From the NCBI RefSeq assembly GCF_000988205.1, contig NZ_LAYQ01000004.1, positions 1-64,000 on the forward strand: a stretch of DNA of 64,000 nucleotides. The letters are read 5' to 3'. This DNA comes from Corynebacterium minutissimum. Its GTDB lineage: Bacteria; Actinomycetota; Actinomycetes; Mycobacteriales; Mycobacteriaceae. The notes beneath the pieces were generated by a model. The model did not search any database, had not been told where the DNA came from, and saw nothing but the letters and a program-made list of their open reading frames with translations. Made by a program: the position numbers and the translations under genes. Positions within the stretch are counted from its first letter, which is position 1. Each line of letters opens with the position of its first letter. Shown here one piece after another: positions 27,553 through 36,828 of the stretch.

Positions 27553-29625
27553 CTAGTGCTGGCGGAAGCTGGAATCGTCGCCTTCGTTCATCTGCTTGAG
27601 CATGGCGTTGTAGCTTGCCAAGTCGGCATCGCCGTCAACATCCGCCTTAGCATCGTGGCGGCGAGCAGTGGCGCGATCCTCTCGCAGCCAATCCAGGAAT
27701 AGTGAACCAAACACGATCACCAGCGGGAACTGGCCAAAGCCCCACGAAATGCCACCGCCGGTCCGCTGATCCGTGACAAAATCCGGGTTCCACGGCAGGT
27801 TCAAGGATTCATAGAAATCCAAGCCCAGAATAACCTGCATCTGCATGAGGTAGACACCGGCGAACAGGTGCAGAGGCATCGACACAAACAGGATCAGTAG
27901 GCGAACGCCAGTGGGCGCGCGCCACGGCAACGGATCCGGGCCAATAACCTCCCAGTAGTAGATGTAGCCGGAAATCAGGAAGACCCAGTTCATGATGACG
28001 TGCCCGGCATGTTCCGAAATGGCAACCTCGTAGAAGCTCGGAAAGAGGTAGAGCACGTAGAGAATGGCCAGAAACTGCAGGACATTGACCGCCGGATGCG
28101 TCAGGACGCGCAGCGTGGTGGATTTGGTGAGGGCGACAGCGGCGTCGTGAAGCGTGGGCTTGCCCGGCTCACCCGGTTCAAACGCCTCCATAACCAAGGT
28201 CACTGGGGCACCCAACACGAGGCAGAGCGGAATCGCCATGGACAAAATCATGTGCACGAGCATGTGCATGGAGTACAGCGCCGGCATGTACAGGCCAATA
28301 CCGTTGCTCATGATGATGGTCATGCCCAACGAGCCCACCAGGAACCAGGTCGTACGCCCCGCCGACCACGTCAGCCCACGCCGCTTCAGACGCCAGAGCG
28401 CGTACAAGTAGAAGCCGGCTAGCACGAGTCCGAGCGAGCCAAACATGAGGTCGAAGCGGAACATGGTCCACACGTTGGTGGCTGTCGGGGCGTCGAAAAG
28501 CTCGTAGCCCACCAGAATCTGCATGGCGTTGAGGTTCGGATCCCGCGGCGGCGGGGGCGGTGTACGGCCCATCGAGATGGCCACGCCGACTGTGGCCGCC
28601 ATGATGAGAACCTCCACCACAGACACTCGAACAAACAGGCGCGGTGCGCGTTTCAGCTGGGGAATGGTGACTCGGCGATGCACAAAGCCTATGGCCGCGA
28701 GCACCACCGTGAGCACCGCTTTGCTCAACACCAGCAAGCCATAGCGAGTGGTGAATAAATCCCCTAACTCAACGCGGATGAGCGCGTTGACCACACCGGT
28801 CGCCGCCAACCCCAAGATGGACAGCAGCGCAACCGTAGAATAGCGGCGAACCGCCACGCCCATGTCAGGCCCTAGGCGGCGGCCATGCGCAATGAGGCCC
28901 ATGAGCCCACCGACCCACAGCATGATGAAGAACAGGTGCAAAAGCAGTGAGTTCGTGCCGTAGTCATGGTCGCCGCCGGAGGCCGAGTGCCCCTCCATCC
29001 CGAGGGGCACCGTGAGCAACAGGGACAGGAAGAACGTAGCGACCTGTCCCGCCCACGTGCGCGCAACAAACCCCGCTACGGCGACGAGCGCTGCGATCCC
29101 CGCGGTAAGGAGCCAGACCTGCGACGCCGCAATCTGGCCCACCGCCATGCCCATCAGCTCCGGGTTAAGAACCTGGCGCAACGGGGTACCGGTGAGATCC
29201 GACATGACAAGGGGAACCTCGAGCAAGGACACCACCGCGGCCCCCACAGCGGCCCAGGCACCGGTCCGCGCAGCGATGTGCCCGTCGACGGTGAGGCGCG
29301 CCTTGATCAAACGCTCGTTGTCCTTATCAGGCACGGCCGGGTAAATCAAGAATGCGCTGGACATGAATGAGCCGATGGACAGGGCCATCAGCATCCAGGC
29401 GACGGCACGGAAGAAGGGCAGACCAAAGGTCGTGACGCGCCCTGGGTCGGGGATACCGAGGGCAGCGAGCGAATCTGCAAGGAAGAACAGGGAAATGATC
29501 CCGCCCACGAGACCGGCGAAGACGACGAAAGAAAGATTCAACAAACGGGAGGGCCGCGCTCCCGACGCCGAGTGCGCCAGCCCCGGCGAGTACTGTGAGC
29601 TGGTGTTTTCCTTCTCAGTGTGCAT
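27553..29625 (-). CDS. CopD-CtaG fusion: copper resistance/cytochrome c oxidase assembly membrane protein
   Basis: The 690-residue protein has two membrane domains. Residues about 25-350 form a CopD-type domain with about eight helices. Residues about 370-650 form a CtaG (caa3-assembly) domain with the histidine-bearing helices LYSMHMLVHMILSMAIPLCLVLGAPVTL and GHVIMNWVFLISGYIYYWEVIGPDPLPW. It is thought to move or insert copper for cytochrome oxidase. No ribosome site precedes ATG 29625, but TAGACT ends seven bases upstream, suggesting a leaderless mRNA. Divergent from the LysR regulator, a common arrangement for a regulated target. Confidence 0.87.
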   Translation of the reverse strand: MHTEKENTSSQYSPGLAHSASGARPSRLLNLSFVVFAGLVGGIISLFFLADSLAALGIPDPGRVTTFGLPFFRAVAWMLMALSIGSFMSSAFLIYPAVPDKDNERLIKARLTVDGHIAARTGAWAAVGAAVVSLLEVPLVMSDLTGTPLRQVLNPELMGMAVGQIAASQVWLLTAGIAALVAVAGFVARTWAGQVATFFLSLLLTVPLGMEGHSASGGDHDYGTNSLLLHLFFIMLWVGGLMGLIAHGRRLGPDMGVAVRRYSTVALLSILGLAATGVVNALIRVELGDLFTTRYGLLVLSKAVLTVVLAAIGFVHRRVTIPQLKRAPRLFVRVSVVEVLIMAATVGVAISMGRTPPPPPRDPNLNAMQILVGYELFDAPTATNVWTMFRFDLMFGSLGLVLAGFYLYALWRLKRRGLTWSAGRTTWFLVGSLGMTIIMSNGIGLYMPALYSMHMLVHMILSMAIPLCLVLGAPVTLVMEAFEPGEPGKPTLHDAAVALTKSTTLRVLTHPAVNVLQFLAILYVLYLFPSFYEVAISEHAGHVIMNWVFLISGYIYYWEVIGPDPLPWRAPTGVRLLILFVSMPLHLFAGVYLMQMQVILGLDFYESLNLPWNPDFVTDQRTGGGISWGFGQFPLVIVFGSLFLDWLREDRATARRHDAKADVDGDADLASYNAMLKQMNEGDDSSFRQH

Positions 29626-29701
29626 GGTGGGCAGTCTACCGCCACAGATGTTCTCTTACCTAAAAGGTAGACAACTCTCAGCTTTCGGGTAGTCTGCACT
29701 T
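29626..29701. promoter_or_regulatory. divergent promoter region with nested inverted repeats
   Basis: GTCTACC (29634-29640) and GGTAGAC (29666-29672) are a perfect 7-bp inverted repeat; inside it TACCT-AAA-AGGTA (29657-29669) forms another. Both genes have -10 hexamers at leaderless spacing: TAGACT before the CopD-CtaG start and TAGTCT (29690-29695) before the LysR start. The outer repeat contains the CopD-side -10, so a regulator bound here could block or activate it. LysR-type control is inferred. Confidence 0.5.
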
Positions 29702-30634
29702 ATGGACTCACGCCAGCTTCATCACTTTCGAACCGTCGTGGACCACGGTTCGTTTACGCAGGCCGCGGAATCGCTGCAGCTCACGCAACCTTCCCTGAGC
29801 CTTACCGTGCGCAAACTCGAAAAAGATCTCAACGTGAAGCTGCTCTCCCGCGGGCGCGGCGGAGTCCAAACAACGGAGGCCGGAGATTACCTCTATGGTG
29901 TCGCGACCTCGATCGATTCCCTCCTCAACACCGCCGCCGTGCGCCTGGCCGAGATTGCGTCGGGCAGCGCCGGGTCAGTCACACTGTGCTCCGCACCCGA
30001 GTTCAATTGGCTGTATATGCCGGCGGTTCTGCGCCGCATGCGGCAACGCGCGCCAGAGGTAAGTGTTTCCTTAAAGGACTCAGAACCTACCGCCACGCTC
30101 AAGCAGGTCCTGGATGGCTCCGTGGAGATCGGCATCATCCTCACCACCAACCCACAGCGCTTCCGCCAGGACTACGGCACACAGCTCACCATTGACTGCG
30201 CCGCCGAGATGGACCTGCGCGTCGCACTCCCCCAGCGTCTGGCGGACCTACCCGACCCAGTCCAGCTCTCCGATCTTGCCGCCGAAACGTGGCTCCTGCC
30301 GCCGCGCTGTCCGGAGCTCAGCAGCCTGCCCGAAGTGTTGGACCAGGTATGGGCCGCGGCCCCGCTCAGCAAACCTATGGGCGTCCAGGAAATTTCCACG
30401 CTGCAAACAGGCTTGCCGCTCGTTGCCGGCGACTATGGCATCAGCCTCATGCCGCACACCGCGCAGGCCTTGGGCCAGAGCGGCGTTCATTTCCGCCGCG
30501 TTGCGGAAACGCTGCCTACTATGCAGGCGCTTCTCATCCACCGTACGGACCGTGCATTGAGCCCGGCAGCGCGCACGTTGGTCTCCGCCCTCCTCAGCAC
30601 CAGCACCGAATCAACGCCAGCAGTAGCCCGATAG
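29702..30634 (+). CDS. LysR-family transcriptional regulator
   Basis: The 310-residue protein has the LysR helix-turn-helix at residues 1-60 (FRTVVDHGSFTQAAESLQLTQPSLS) and a periplasmic-binding-like effector domain from about 90 to 300. The first ATG lies six bases after TAGTCT, fitting a leaderless mRNA. It faces away from the CopD-CtaG gene and shares its 76-base control region, which contains inverted repeats of LysR type. The inducer is unknown. Confidence 0.88.
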   Translation: MDSRQLHHFRTVVDHGSFTQAAESLQLTQPSLSLTVRKLEKDLNVKLLSRGRGGVQTTEAGDYLYGVATSIDSLLNTAAVRLAEIASGSAGSVTLCSAPEFNWLYMPAVLRRMRQRAPEVSVSLKDSEPTATLKQVLDGSVEIGIILTTNPQRFRQDYGTQLTIDCAAEMDLRVALPQRLADLPDPVQLSDLAAETWLLPPRCPELSSLPEVLDQVWAAAPLSKPMGVQEISTLQTGLPLVAGDYGISLMPHTAQALGQSGVHFRRVAETLPTMQALLIHRTDRALSPAARTLVSALLSTSTESTPAVAR

Positions 30635-30673
30635 TCTGACTTCGCTCTCCGGTGCGTTATTATGGCTCGGTAC

Positions 30674-30747
30674 GCCTCCATAGCTCAGTGGATTAGAGCA
30701 GTGGGTTTCTACCCCATGTGTCGCGGGTTCGAATCCTGCTGGGGGCA
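30674..30747 (+). tRNA. tRNA-Arg (anticodon TCT)
   Basis: The 74-base sequence folds as a cloverleaf: acceptor GCCTCCA with TGGGGGC, D stem GCTC/GAGC, anticodon stem GTGGG/CCCAT around TTTCTAC (anticodon TCT, reading AGA), and T loop TTCGAAT. The 3' CCA is not encoded. A long hairpin follows. Confidence 0.93.
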
Positions 30748-30758
30748 CGCAGTTCAGA

Positions 30759-30796
30759 GCCACTTTTTGAGGTTTTCCATCACGTCAAAAAGTGGC
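30759..30796. terminator. 12-bp hairpin after tRNA-Arg
   Basis: GCCACTTTTTGA and TCAAAAAGTGGC are perfect inverted repeats with a 14-base loop, 11 bases past the tRNA. The internal T5 and A5 runs could work as a terminator in either direction; there is only a short CTTT after it. Confidence 0.55.
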
Positions 30797-30823
30797 CTTT
30801 AGGAACCTTGTGGGCACACTCCT

Positions 30824-31456
30824 ATGGACATTACTCTCGCCACTTTTGACTACGCCCCAGAATCCGCGCTGCGCGGATTGCGCTTCAGTAACGCTTGGGT
30901 GCCGTCGCCAAGCTATGCGGAATCGCGCCGCGGGGTGCTCACGGGACAGTACCCGCAGCGCGGCGCCACCACCCGCATCACGGAGATTTTCGCGGCCTCC
31001 GGCTTCGAGGTCCGAGAAGACGCCCTCCCCGCGTCCGCACCTGTCTTTCGCCTCCTCGAGCAGCCGGATCCCCAGCTGCTGGGTGACCTAGAGGGCGTCG
31101 TGGCGGTCTGCTCCCTACAGGGCGAGAAGTCCGCGATGTCCCTCCTATGGCCCGGCGTAGCAGAGTCCGGGGAGTGCGCAGAGCTCGTCTCCCCTCTCGA
31201 CCTGGCGCCCACGCTCGCGGCAATCGCGGGGCTGGATGTGCGGCCCAACGCCCCGCTGTCCTTCGACGGGCTCAATTTGGTTCCGGTGCTCCGCTACGGC
31301 GCCTCCGGGCACGCAGCGCTCTTCTTCGACAACGGCGTGCGTATGCAGGACGCCGTGCTTGTCGACGCCTCCGCCACCCCGCCCAGCGCCTTGCCGCGTC
31401 TGCAGGAGGAGTGGGAAACGTGGAAGAGGTTTATGGCTTTCGGCCCGCTGCAGTAG
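30824..31456 (+). CDS. shortened sulfatase-like protein lacking the catalytic cysteine
   Basis: The 210-residue protein resembles the two ends of a type I sulfatase. The N-terminal part has FSNAWVPSPSYAESRRGVLTGQYPQRG, aligned with the sulfatase signature CxPSR followed by LTGRYP, but Tyr occupies the position of the Cys that becomes formylglycine. The C-terminal part (PLDLAPTLAAIAGL, then DGLNLVPVL) matches the sulfatase end. The ~250 residues between are missing. No ribosome site is clear. It may be a decayed gene kept open by chance, or a repurposed binding protein. Its stop abuts that of the PspC gene. Confidence 0.6.
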   Translation: MDITLATFDYAPESALRGLRFSNAWVPSPSYAESRRGVLTGQYPQRGATTRITEIFAASGFEVREDALPASAPVFRLLEQPDPQLLGDLEGVVAVCSLQGEKSAMSLLWPGVAESGECAELVSPLDLAPTLAAIAGLDVRPNAPLSFDGLNLVPVLRYGASGHAALFFDNGVRMQDAVLVDASATPPSALPRLQEEWETWKRFMAFGPLQ

Positions 31457-31642
31457 CTACTCCACTGGAATAACAACCCAGAGGATGAGGTAGAGCAGAA
31501 TTCCCGAGAAACCCAGCAGAGTCGCAACAACGAAGAGAATGCGCACCAGGGTCGGATCGAGGTTGTAGGTCTGCGCAATGCCGCCGCAGACGCCGCCGAG
31601 CATCGTGTCAGTAGTGGAACGAGTTAAACGTTGGTTGGTCAT
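31457..31642 (-). CDS. PspC-domain membrane protein
   Basis: The 61-residue protein is a single PspC domain: LTRSTTDTMLGGVCGGIAQTYNLDPTLVRILFVV and a C-terminal helix (GFSGILLYLILWVVIPVE). PspC domains belong to envelope-stress systems; a stand-alone short version is common in actinobacteria. ATG 31642 follows AAAGGAG. Confidence 0.9.
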   Translation of the reverse strand: MTNQRLTRSTTDTMLGGVCGGIAQTYNLDPTLVRILFVVATLLGFSGILLYLILWVVIPVE

Positions 31643-31771
31643 GATGTCTCCTTTCGCTTTCTATTATCCAGAGTTGGGGCCGAGGAGACATCAGTATTTA
31701 CCCTGATTTAAACCCTGAGTGCTCTACGCTGGGTGGAGACTTCCCACCCCTGAGAGAAAGGACGCCGTTTC

Positions 31772-32584
31772 ATGGCTCACTCCCCTGGGCTGCCCGCCCC
31801 TACCCGCTCATCGTATGCGCTGCTAACTGGTGCCAGCCAGGGCATTGGCGCTGCGATGGCCAAAGATCTGGCCGCTCGCGGCTACAACGTCATTCTCGTT
31901 GCTCGCCGTGAAGAGGTCCTCGAATCCATCGCTGCGGACCTACGCTCCCGTCACGAGGTTGATGCCATTGCGCTGGCTGCGGATCTCTCCGAGGCGGCGG
32001 ACGTTGACCGCGTTATCGAATTCATGGCGGGCAAGGAAATCTCCATCATCGTTAACTCGGCGGGCATCGCCAGCTTTGGTAAGTTCATGGATCAGGACTG
32101 GGATTATGAAACCCGGCAGTTCGATCTCAACGGCAAGGCCGTTCACCGTCTGACCCGTGCCGCACTGGAGCAGATGCTGCCGCGGCGCAGCGGCGCTATT
32201 TGTAACGTGGGCTCGGCTGCGGGCAACGTCTCCATTCCGAACAACGCCACCTATGTTTTCACCAAGGCAGGTGTCAATGCCTTTACTGAGGCCCTGCACT
32301 ATGAGCTCAAGGGCTCGGGCGTGACCTGCACCCTGCTGGCTCCTGGCCCGGTGCGCGATGCTGTTATCCCCGAGGAGGAGCAGTCCATCGTGGATAAGGT
32401 CGTCCCGGACTTCTTGTGGACCACCTACGAGTCCTGCTCTGAAGAAGCCCTCGAGGCCATGGCCCGCAACCAGCGGCGCGTGGTCCCCGGCCCGCTCTCC
32501 AAGGTAATGAATGCACTGGGCAAGATTGTGCCGACCCCGATTGTTGCGCCGATCATCGGCAGTTTCTATTCCAAGATGGCCTAG
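31772..32584 (+). CDS. cmrA: mycolate reductase CmrA (SDR family)
   Basis: The 270-residue SDR aligns closely with Rv2509 of M. tuberculosis as I recall it: LLTGASQGIGAA, NSAGIASFG, VGSAAGNVSIPNNATYVFTKAGVNAF and especially the ending VVPGPLSKVMNALG...APIIGSFY. CmrA reduces the beta-keto group of the new mycolic acid in trehalose monomycolate synthesis, the final maturation step. The SDR triad is present (Ser in GSAAG, YVFTK). ATG 31772 follows AGAAAGGA. Gene order cmrA-orn is conserved with mycobacteria (Rv2509-Rv2511). A strong terminator follows. Confidence 0.83.
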   Translation: MAHSPGLPAPTRSSYALLTGASQGIGAAMAKDLAARGYNVILVARREEVLESIAADLRSRHEVDAIALAADLSEAADVDRVIEFMAGKEISIIVNSAGIASFGKFMDQDWDYETRQFDLNGKAVHRLTRAALEQMLPRRSGAICNVGSAAGNVSIPNNATYVFTKAGVNAFTEALHYELKGSGVTCTLLAPGPVRDAVIPEEEQSIVDKVVPDFLWTTYESCSEEALEAMARNQRRVVPGPLSKVMNALGKIVPTPIVAPIIGSFYSKMA

Positions 32585-32592
32585 GACACGAC

Positions 32593-32624
32593 AAAGCCCG
32601 CTCTCTTTGGGAGAGCGGGCTTTT
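32593..32624 (+). terminator. rho-independent terminator, probably bidirectional
   Basis: AAAGCCCGCTCTC and GAGAGCGGGCTTT form a perfect 13-bp stem with a 5-base loop followed by T. It lies nine bases after cmrA and just past the end of the convergent symporter gene, so it can serve both. Confidence 0.9.
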
Positions 32625-32631
32625 GCGTTAC

Positions 32632-34173
32632 TTAACCCTGGAGCGGCGAGTCCTGCGCAATGGCTTTCTGCGCGGCCTCCTGGCGGGCGAGCTTGCGCTC
32701 TACCCAGAATTCAGCGTTCTTGATTCCCAGCGCCTCTGGGTCAAACTGCGGGTCCTTGCCGGCAGCCTTCTGTGCGCTGTAGTCCTTGAGGCACTTGAGA
32801 GCCGGGACCTGCAGGAAAAGAATGGCGATGATGTTGAGCCATGCCGTTGCACCAACACCGATGTCACCCAGCGCCCAAGCAGAACCCGGAGTCGTCGTCG
32901 CGCCAACGACCACGGACACTACGAGGAGAATACGCAGAATCCAGACGAGCACGCGGCGGGTGGTCTTGTTGCTGATCCAGCGGTTGAAGTAGGTCAGGTT
33001 GACCTCCGCCATGTAGTAGTACGCCAGGACGGTGGTGAAGGCGAAGAAGGCAATGGCGATGGCGACGAAGCTCGGGCCGAAACCTGCCAGCAAGGTGTCG
33101 AGGCCGTGCTGGACAAAGCCCGGTCCAACCTCAACGCCATCCGGGAGGGAGCCAGCGTAGCGCACAGGGCCTTCCTCCGACTCGCCCTCGAAGACCTTGT
33201 ACATGTCAGTGGAGATGATGATGAACGCGGTAGCGGAGCACACGAAGAGGGTGTCAATGTACACCGAGAAAGCCTGCACGAAGCCCTGCTTCGCTGGGTG
33301 GGAAACCTCTGCCGCCGCGGCCGACTGCGGGCCGGTACCCTGGCCTGCCTCGTTGGAGTAAATACCGCGCTTCACGCCCCACATGATGGCCGAGCCCAAC
33401 AGGCCAGAGAAGGCCTGCTCGGCGCCGAAGGCGGACTTGAAGATCATGCCGAAGACCTCAGGGATCTGGTTGAAGTTCATGATCAGAATGATGATGGCGA
33501 AGAGAATGTACGCAGCCGCCATGAACGGAACCACGAGGGACGCGAAGTTAGCGATACGCTTGACGCCACCGATAATGATGATAGCCAGAATTCCGCCCAG
33601 AACCAGCGCAGACCAACCAACTTCGATGCCCCAAGCATTCTTAACGGCGGCAGCCACACCGTTAGCCTGGATACCAGGCAGGAAGTAGCTGGTAGCAAGA
33701 ATCATTGCGACGGCGAAGACGATGCCATAGACCACCATGAACGGGCCGGCCTTGGTGTGCTTATAGGCCTTCTCGATGTAGTAAGCCGGGCCACCGCGGT
33801 ACTCGCCGGTGTCCTGATCCTTCTCCTTGTAGACCTGCGCCAAGGTACATTCCACGAAGGACGTTGCGGAACCCAGCAGCGCCACCGCCCACATCCAGAA
33901 CACAGCGCCCGGGCCACCGAAGGCGATAGCCGTCGCAACGCCGGCGATGTTGCCTACGCCGACGCGGCCGGCCAAGGAAATCATGAGCGATTGGAAGGAA
34001 GAGACACCCGCCTCGGAGCTCTCGCCGTCCTTGAGCTGTTTAATCATGTCCGGAATGCAGCGTATCTGCAGAAACTTAGTCGCTAGCGTGAAGTAAATGC
34101 CCGCGCCGAGACATAGAAAGACCAGCGCTGGTGACCAGATAAGGGCATTGAGGGTGTCGAGAAAGGCTGACAT
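32632..34173 (-). CDS. sodium:alanine/glycine symporter (AgcS family)
   Basis: The 513-residue protein has about ten transmembrane helices and the AgcS family signature [29 protein letters not shown], with the later motif [19 protein letters not shown]. Members import alanine or glycine with sodium or protons. A charged cytoplasmic C-terminal tail of about 60 residues follows the last helix. Alone on this strand; ends at the bidirectional terminator shared with cmrA. Confidence 0.92.
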   Translation of the reverse strand: MSAFLDTLNALIWSPALVFLCLGAGIYFTLATKFLQIRCIPDMIKQLKDGESSEAGVSSFQSLMISLAGRVGVGNIAGVATAIAFGGPGAVFWMWAVALLGSATSFVECTLAQVYKEKDQDTGEYRGGPAYYIEKAYKHTKAGPFMVVYGIVFAVAMILATSYFLPGIQANGVAAAVKNAWGIEVGWSALVLGGILAIIIIGGVKRIANFASLVVPFMAAAYILFAIIILIMNFNQIPEVFGMIFKSAFGAEQAFSGLLGSAIMWGVKRGIYSNEAGQGTGPQSAAAAEVSHPAKQGFVQAFSVYIDTLFVCSATAFIIISTDMYKVFEGESEEGPVRYAGSLPDGVEVGPGFVQHGLDTLLAGFGPSFVAIAIAFFAFTTVLAYYYMAEVNLTYFNRWISNKTTRRVLVWILRILLVVSVVVGATTTPGSAWALGDIGVGATAWLNIIAILFLQVPALKCLKDYSAQKAAGKDPQFDPEALGIKNAEFWVERKLARQEAAQKAIAQDSPLQG

Positions 34174-34423
34174 CGGTGGGGTACCATCCTTCGCAATATG
34201 TGAGTGCCATCACGTTAAAGGCTGTCCTAATAATGTCCCATCAACTAAGGCTTTCGTGAGCGAAATCATGAAAAAGTTGCGAAAAGGGCATACCTCAACC
34301 TCCGCAATCACCCCAAATCACCAGTTCACATCGTTTAAGGAGCGCCTCCCTTACCAACAGATCTGGCCTACCCCCCATCTACCCCCGCGCTGGCACCTCC
34401 CGAACCTCACCCAAGGAGAAACT

Positions 34424-35068
34424 ATGGTGGAACCCATGAGTGATATCCCCGCTAAGAATGATCGCCTTGTCTGGATCGATCTGGAAATGACCGGACTGGA
34501 ACCACAGCGCCACGTCATCGTGGAAGTTGCCGCCGTGATAACCGACGCCGAGCTGAACATCCTTGACGAAGGCATCGACCTCGTCGTGCACGCCACGGAG
34601 GAACAGCTCGCGGAGATGGACGACTTCGTCACCACAATGCACGCAAACTCGGGACTGGACAAGGAAATTCGGGAATCCACGCTCACCATCGAAGAAGCAG
34701 AGGACGCAGTGCTGAAGCTCGTCGAAAAGCACTGCGATCCGAGCCACCCTGCTCCCCTGGCGGGCAATTCAATCGCCACAGACCGCGCCTTCATCCGCGC
34801 TTACATGCCACGTCTGGATGCCGCGCTGCACTACCGAATGATTGATGTTTCCACTATTAAAGAGCTCGCCCGCCGCTGGCACCCGCGGGCTTATTACAAC
34901 CAACCGGAAAAGGGAATGGCACACCGGGCACTGCAAGACATTATCGAGTCCATCCGCGAGCTCGATTTTTACCGTCGCAGTGTTTTCCGCACCGACGACG
35001 GCCCCTCCTCCACGGAAGCCGAGGAATTAAAGGCTGCTACAACCGCCGATTACCAGGCGTTTTTGTAA
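34424..35068 (+). CDS. orn: oligoribonuclease
   Basis: From ATG 34424, seven bases after AAGGAG, the 214-residue product has the DEDDh exonuclease motifs: IDLEMTGL near the N-terminus, a second Asp in [25 protein letters not shown], and the final [11 protein letters not shown] with His and Asp. It degrades two- to five-base RNAs at the end of mRNA decay and also the linear product of cyclic-di-nucleotide hydrolysis. The 250-base region upstream shared with the divergent symporter holds its promoter, not clearly identifiable. tRNA-His lies 49 bases downstream. Confidence 0.95.
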   Translation: MVEPMSDIPAKNDRLVWIDLEMTGLEPQRHVIVEVAAVITDAELNILDEGIDLVVHATEEQLAEMDDFVTTMHANSGLDKEIRESTLTIEEAEDAVLKLVEKHCDPSHPAPLAGNSIATDRAFIRAYMPRLDAALHYRMIDVSTIKELARRWHPRAYYNQPEKGMAHRALQDIIESIRELDFYRRSVFRTDDGPSSTEAEELKAATTADYQAFL

Positions 35069-35117
35069 AACCGACGACGTGGGTTAACCTGTATCTCGTT
35101 GCTTTCGGGCAACGATG

Positions 35118-35190
35118 GTGGCTGTAGTTCAGCTGGTAGAGCACCAGGTTGTGATCCTGGGTGTCGCGGGTTCGAGCCCCGTCAGCCACC
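35118..35190 (+). tRNA. tRNA-His (anticodon GTG)
   Basis: Acceptor GTGGCTG/CAGCCAC, anticodon stem CCAGG/CCTGG around TTGTGAT (GTG), T loop TTCGAGC. The base before the acceptor is G and the discriminator is C, as expected for the extra G-1 pair of tRNA-His. CCA is not encoded. Confidence 0.95.
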
Positions 35191-35200
35191 CCGAATAGAC

Positions 35201-35240
35201 CCCCGCATCCTGCTTGAGCAGGATGCGGGGTTAATTTTTT
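35201..35240 (+). terminator. strong rho-independent terminator after tRNA-His
   Basis: CCCCGCATCCTGC and GCAGGATGCGGGG form a perfect 13-bp stem with loop TTGA, followed by TTAATTTTTT. Confidence 0.95.
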
Positions 35241-35263
35241 GCGCCGAACCACCCTAGCCTTGG

Positions 35264-35282
35264 ATATGTTAGCCTTACCTAA
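35264..35282 (+). promoter_or_regulatory. DtxR/IdeR iron box upstream of the siderophore-interacting protein gene
   Basis: The 19 bases match the DtxR consensus TTAGGTTAGCCTAACCTAA at 16 positions, including 13 of the last 14. A -10 candidate TAGTAT follows at 35285-35290, so bound DtxR-Fe would cover the promoter spacer. The gene should be switched on when iron is scarce. Confidence 0.8.
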
Positions 35283-35345
35283 TCTAGTATTGTGTAGGCT
35301 CCCGCCCTCACAGCAACTCAAGTATCCCGAAGGACAGTGATAGCA

Positions 35346-36206
35346 ATGGCTGCCCAAACTAAAGAAGCGGCGCCGAAGCGCAAGCCCCGCAAGGCGCATG
35401 AAGCGACCGTGCTTGGTCGTCACCAGGTTTCTCCGGATTTGGTTCGGTTGAGCATGAACTCTCCAGCATTTGTGGGCAAAGAGCTGGAGTTTACGGATCA
35501 CTACATCAAGCTGTTGTTCGTGCCACAAAGCGCTGACTACTCTTGGCCGTTTGATGTCCAACAGATTCGTGAAGAGCAGCCGCGTGATAAACACCCGATT
35601 CTCCGCACCTATACCCTGATCAACCTGAACCCGGAAACCGGGGACTTCGACGTTGACTTTGTCACCCACGGTGATTCCGGCTTGGCCGGTCCATGGGCAC
35701 GAGTAGCTGAGGTCGGAGAGAAGATCGGTTTCCTCGGCCCAGGTGGCGCGTGGGGACCCACCGAAGAGTATGCGCACTTTGTGTTCGCCGGCGATGAATC
35801 CGCGGCACCGGCCATCAGTGCCGGCTTGAAGCGTCTCCCCGAAGGCGCGACTGCAACTGCATACATCGAGATCGCGGCCGAAGACCGCACGTTTGAACTC
35901 CCCACCCGCGAGGGCGTGGAGGTCATCTGGGTGGTCCGCAATGGCGCTACCCCCGGTACTGAGCTATCCCGCGTGGTGCGCGAAGCTGGTATCCCCACGG
36001 GGAAGACAACCAGCTGGTTCATTCACGGTGTCGCCGAGATGATCAAAGAACTGCGTCGCTTCCTTTTCGTTGAATCTGGAATTCCCAAGGAAGACGTTTC
36101 TATCTCTGGCTACTGGCGCATCGGCATGACTGAGGACCAGTGGCAGGCCTCCAAGCGCGAATTCAACGCCGAAATTGAAGCCGAAGAAGACAAGGCCAAA
36201 GCCTAA
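35346..36206 (+). CDS. siderophore-interacting protein (FAD-dependent ferric-siderophore reductase)
   Basis: The 286-residue protein has a flavin-binding barrel (RTYTLINLNPETGDFDVDFVTHGDSGLAGPW, with RxYT and the HG(D/x)SG pattern), a GPGGAWG turn and an NAD(P)-binding domain ending in SGYWRIGMTEDQW. This is the SIP/ViuB family that releases iron from ferric siderophores by reduction in the cytosol. I start at ATG 35346, 12 bases after AGGA; GTG 35337 is too close. The upstream DtxR box fits iron repression and links it functionally to the siderophore ABC operon at 42-45 kb. Confidence 0.92.
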   Translation: MAAQTKEAAPKRKPRKAHEATVLGRHQVSPDLVRLSMNSPAFVGKELEFTDHYIKLLFVPQSADYSWPFDVQQIREEQPRDKHPILRTYTLINLNPETGDFDVDFVTHGDSGLAGPWARVAEVGEKIGFLGPGGAWGPTEEYAHFVFAGDESAAPAISAGLKRLPEGATATAYIEIAAEDRTFELPTREGVEVIWVVRNGATPGTELSRVVREAGIPTGKTTSWFIHGVAEMIKELRRFLFVESGIPKEDVSISGYWRIGMTEDQWQASKREFNAEIEAEEDKAKA

Positions 36207-36233
36207 ATCTCGCTCGCACGTTAGACTGCGGCA

Positions 36234-36779
36234 ATGATCGATTTCACCGCCTCCGCAGACATCGTCGCTCCCCAACTGCTGGGAATGGTGCTGACACACA
36301 ACGGCGTCTCCATTCGCATCACAGAGGTGGAGGCCTACCTCGGCTCAGGCGATGAGGCCTCGCACACCTTTAACGGACGTACCCCACGCAACGCCGCCAT
36401 GTTCGGTCCGCCCGGCCGCCTCTACGTCTATGTGTCCTACGGCATCCACCGGAACGGCAATATCGTTTGTGCACCCGAAGGGACCGGCGAGGGCTGCCTA
36501 CTCCGAGCGGGCGAAGTAGTCGATGGTGTAGACCTCGCCTACCAGCGGAGGGGCGACACGGAGTTTCATAATCTCGCCCGCGGCCCTGGCAATGTGGGCA
36601 AGGCCCTTGGTTTCAGCATCGAGGACAACGGCACGCCCGTCCTCCTCAGCGATCGCGAAAGGGAGCCCGAGTGGGTTCGCGGGCCGCGCATCGGAATCTC
36701 CAAGAACCAAGACGCAGCCTTACGCTTTTGGATTCCCTTCGACAAGACGGTGTCGCGACGCCGCGGTCTCCCCCGCTAG
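36234..36779 (+). CDS. 3-methyladenine DNA glycosylase (AAG/MPG family)
   Basis: The 181-residue protein matches the AAG fold: APQLLGMVL, ITEVEAYLGSGDEASHTFNGRTPRNAAMFGPPGRLYVYVSYGIH, with the catalytic Glu in EVEAY, then CLLRAGEV and LARGPGNVGKALG. It excises alkylated and deaminated purines from DNA. The start ATG lies six bases after TAGACT (36222-36227) and lacks a ribosome site, so it is probably leaderless. Confidence 0.92.
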   Translation: MIDFTASADIVAPQLLGMVLTHNGVSIRITEVEAYLGSGDEASHTFNGRTPRNAAMFGPPGRLYVYVSYGIHRNGNIVCAPEGTGEGCLLRAGEVVDGVDLAYQRRGDTEFHNLARGPGNVGKALGFSIEDNGTPVLLSDREREPEWVRGPRIGISKNQDAALRFWIPFDKTVSRRRGLPR

Positions 36780-36828
36780 TTCTTATTGGAGGGACATGGG
36801 GGCGAACCGCTTCATGCCCCTCACCCAA

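Noticed and set aside
32623..34086. 487-codon open frame opposite the AgcS symporter
   Set aside because: The symporter on the minus strand has clear family motifs; the antisense translation is low-complexity and charged without any domain.
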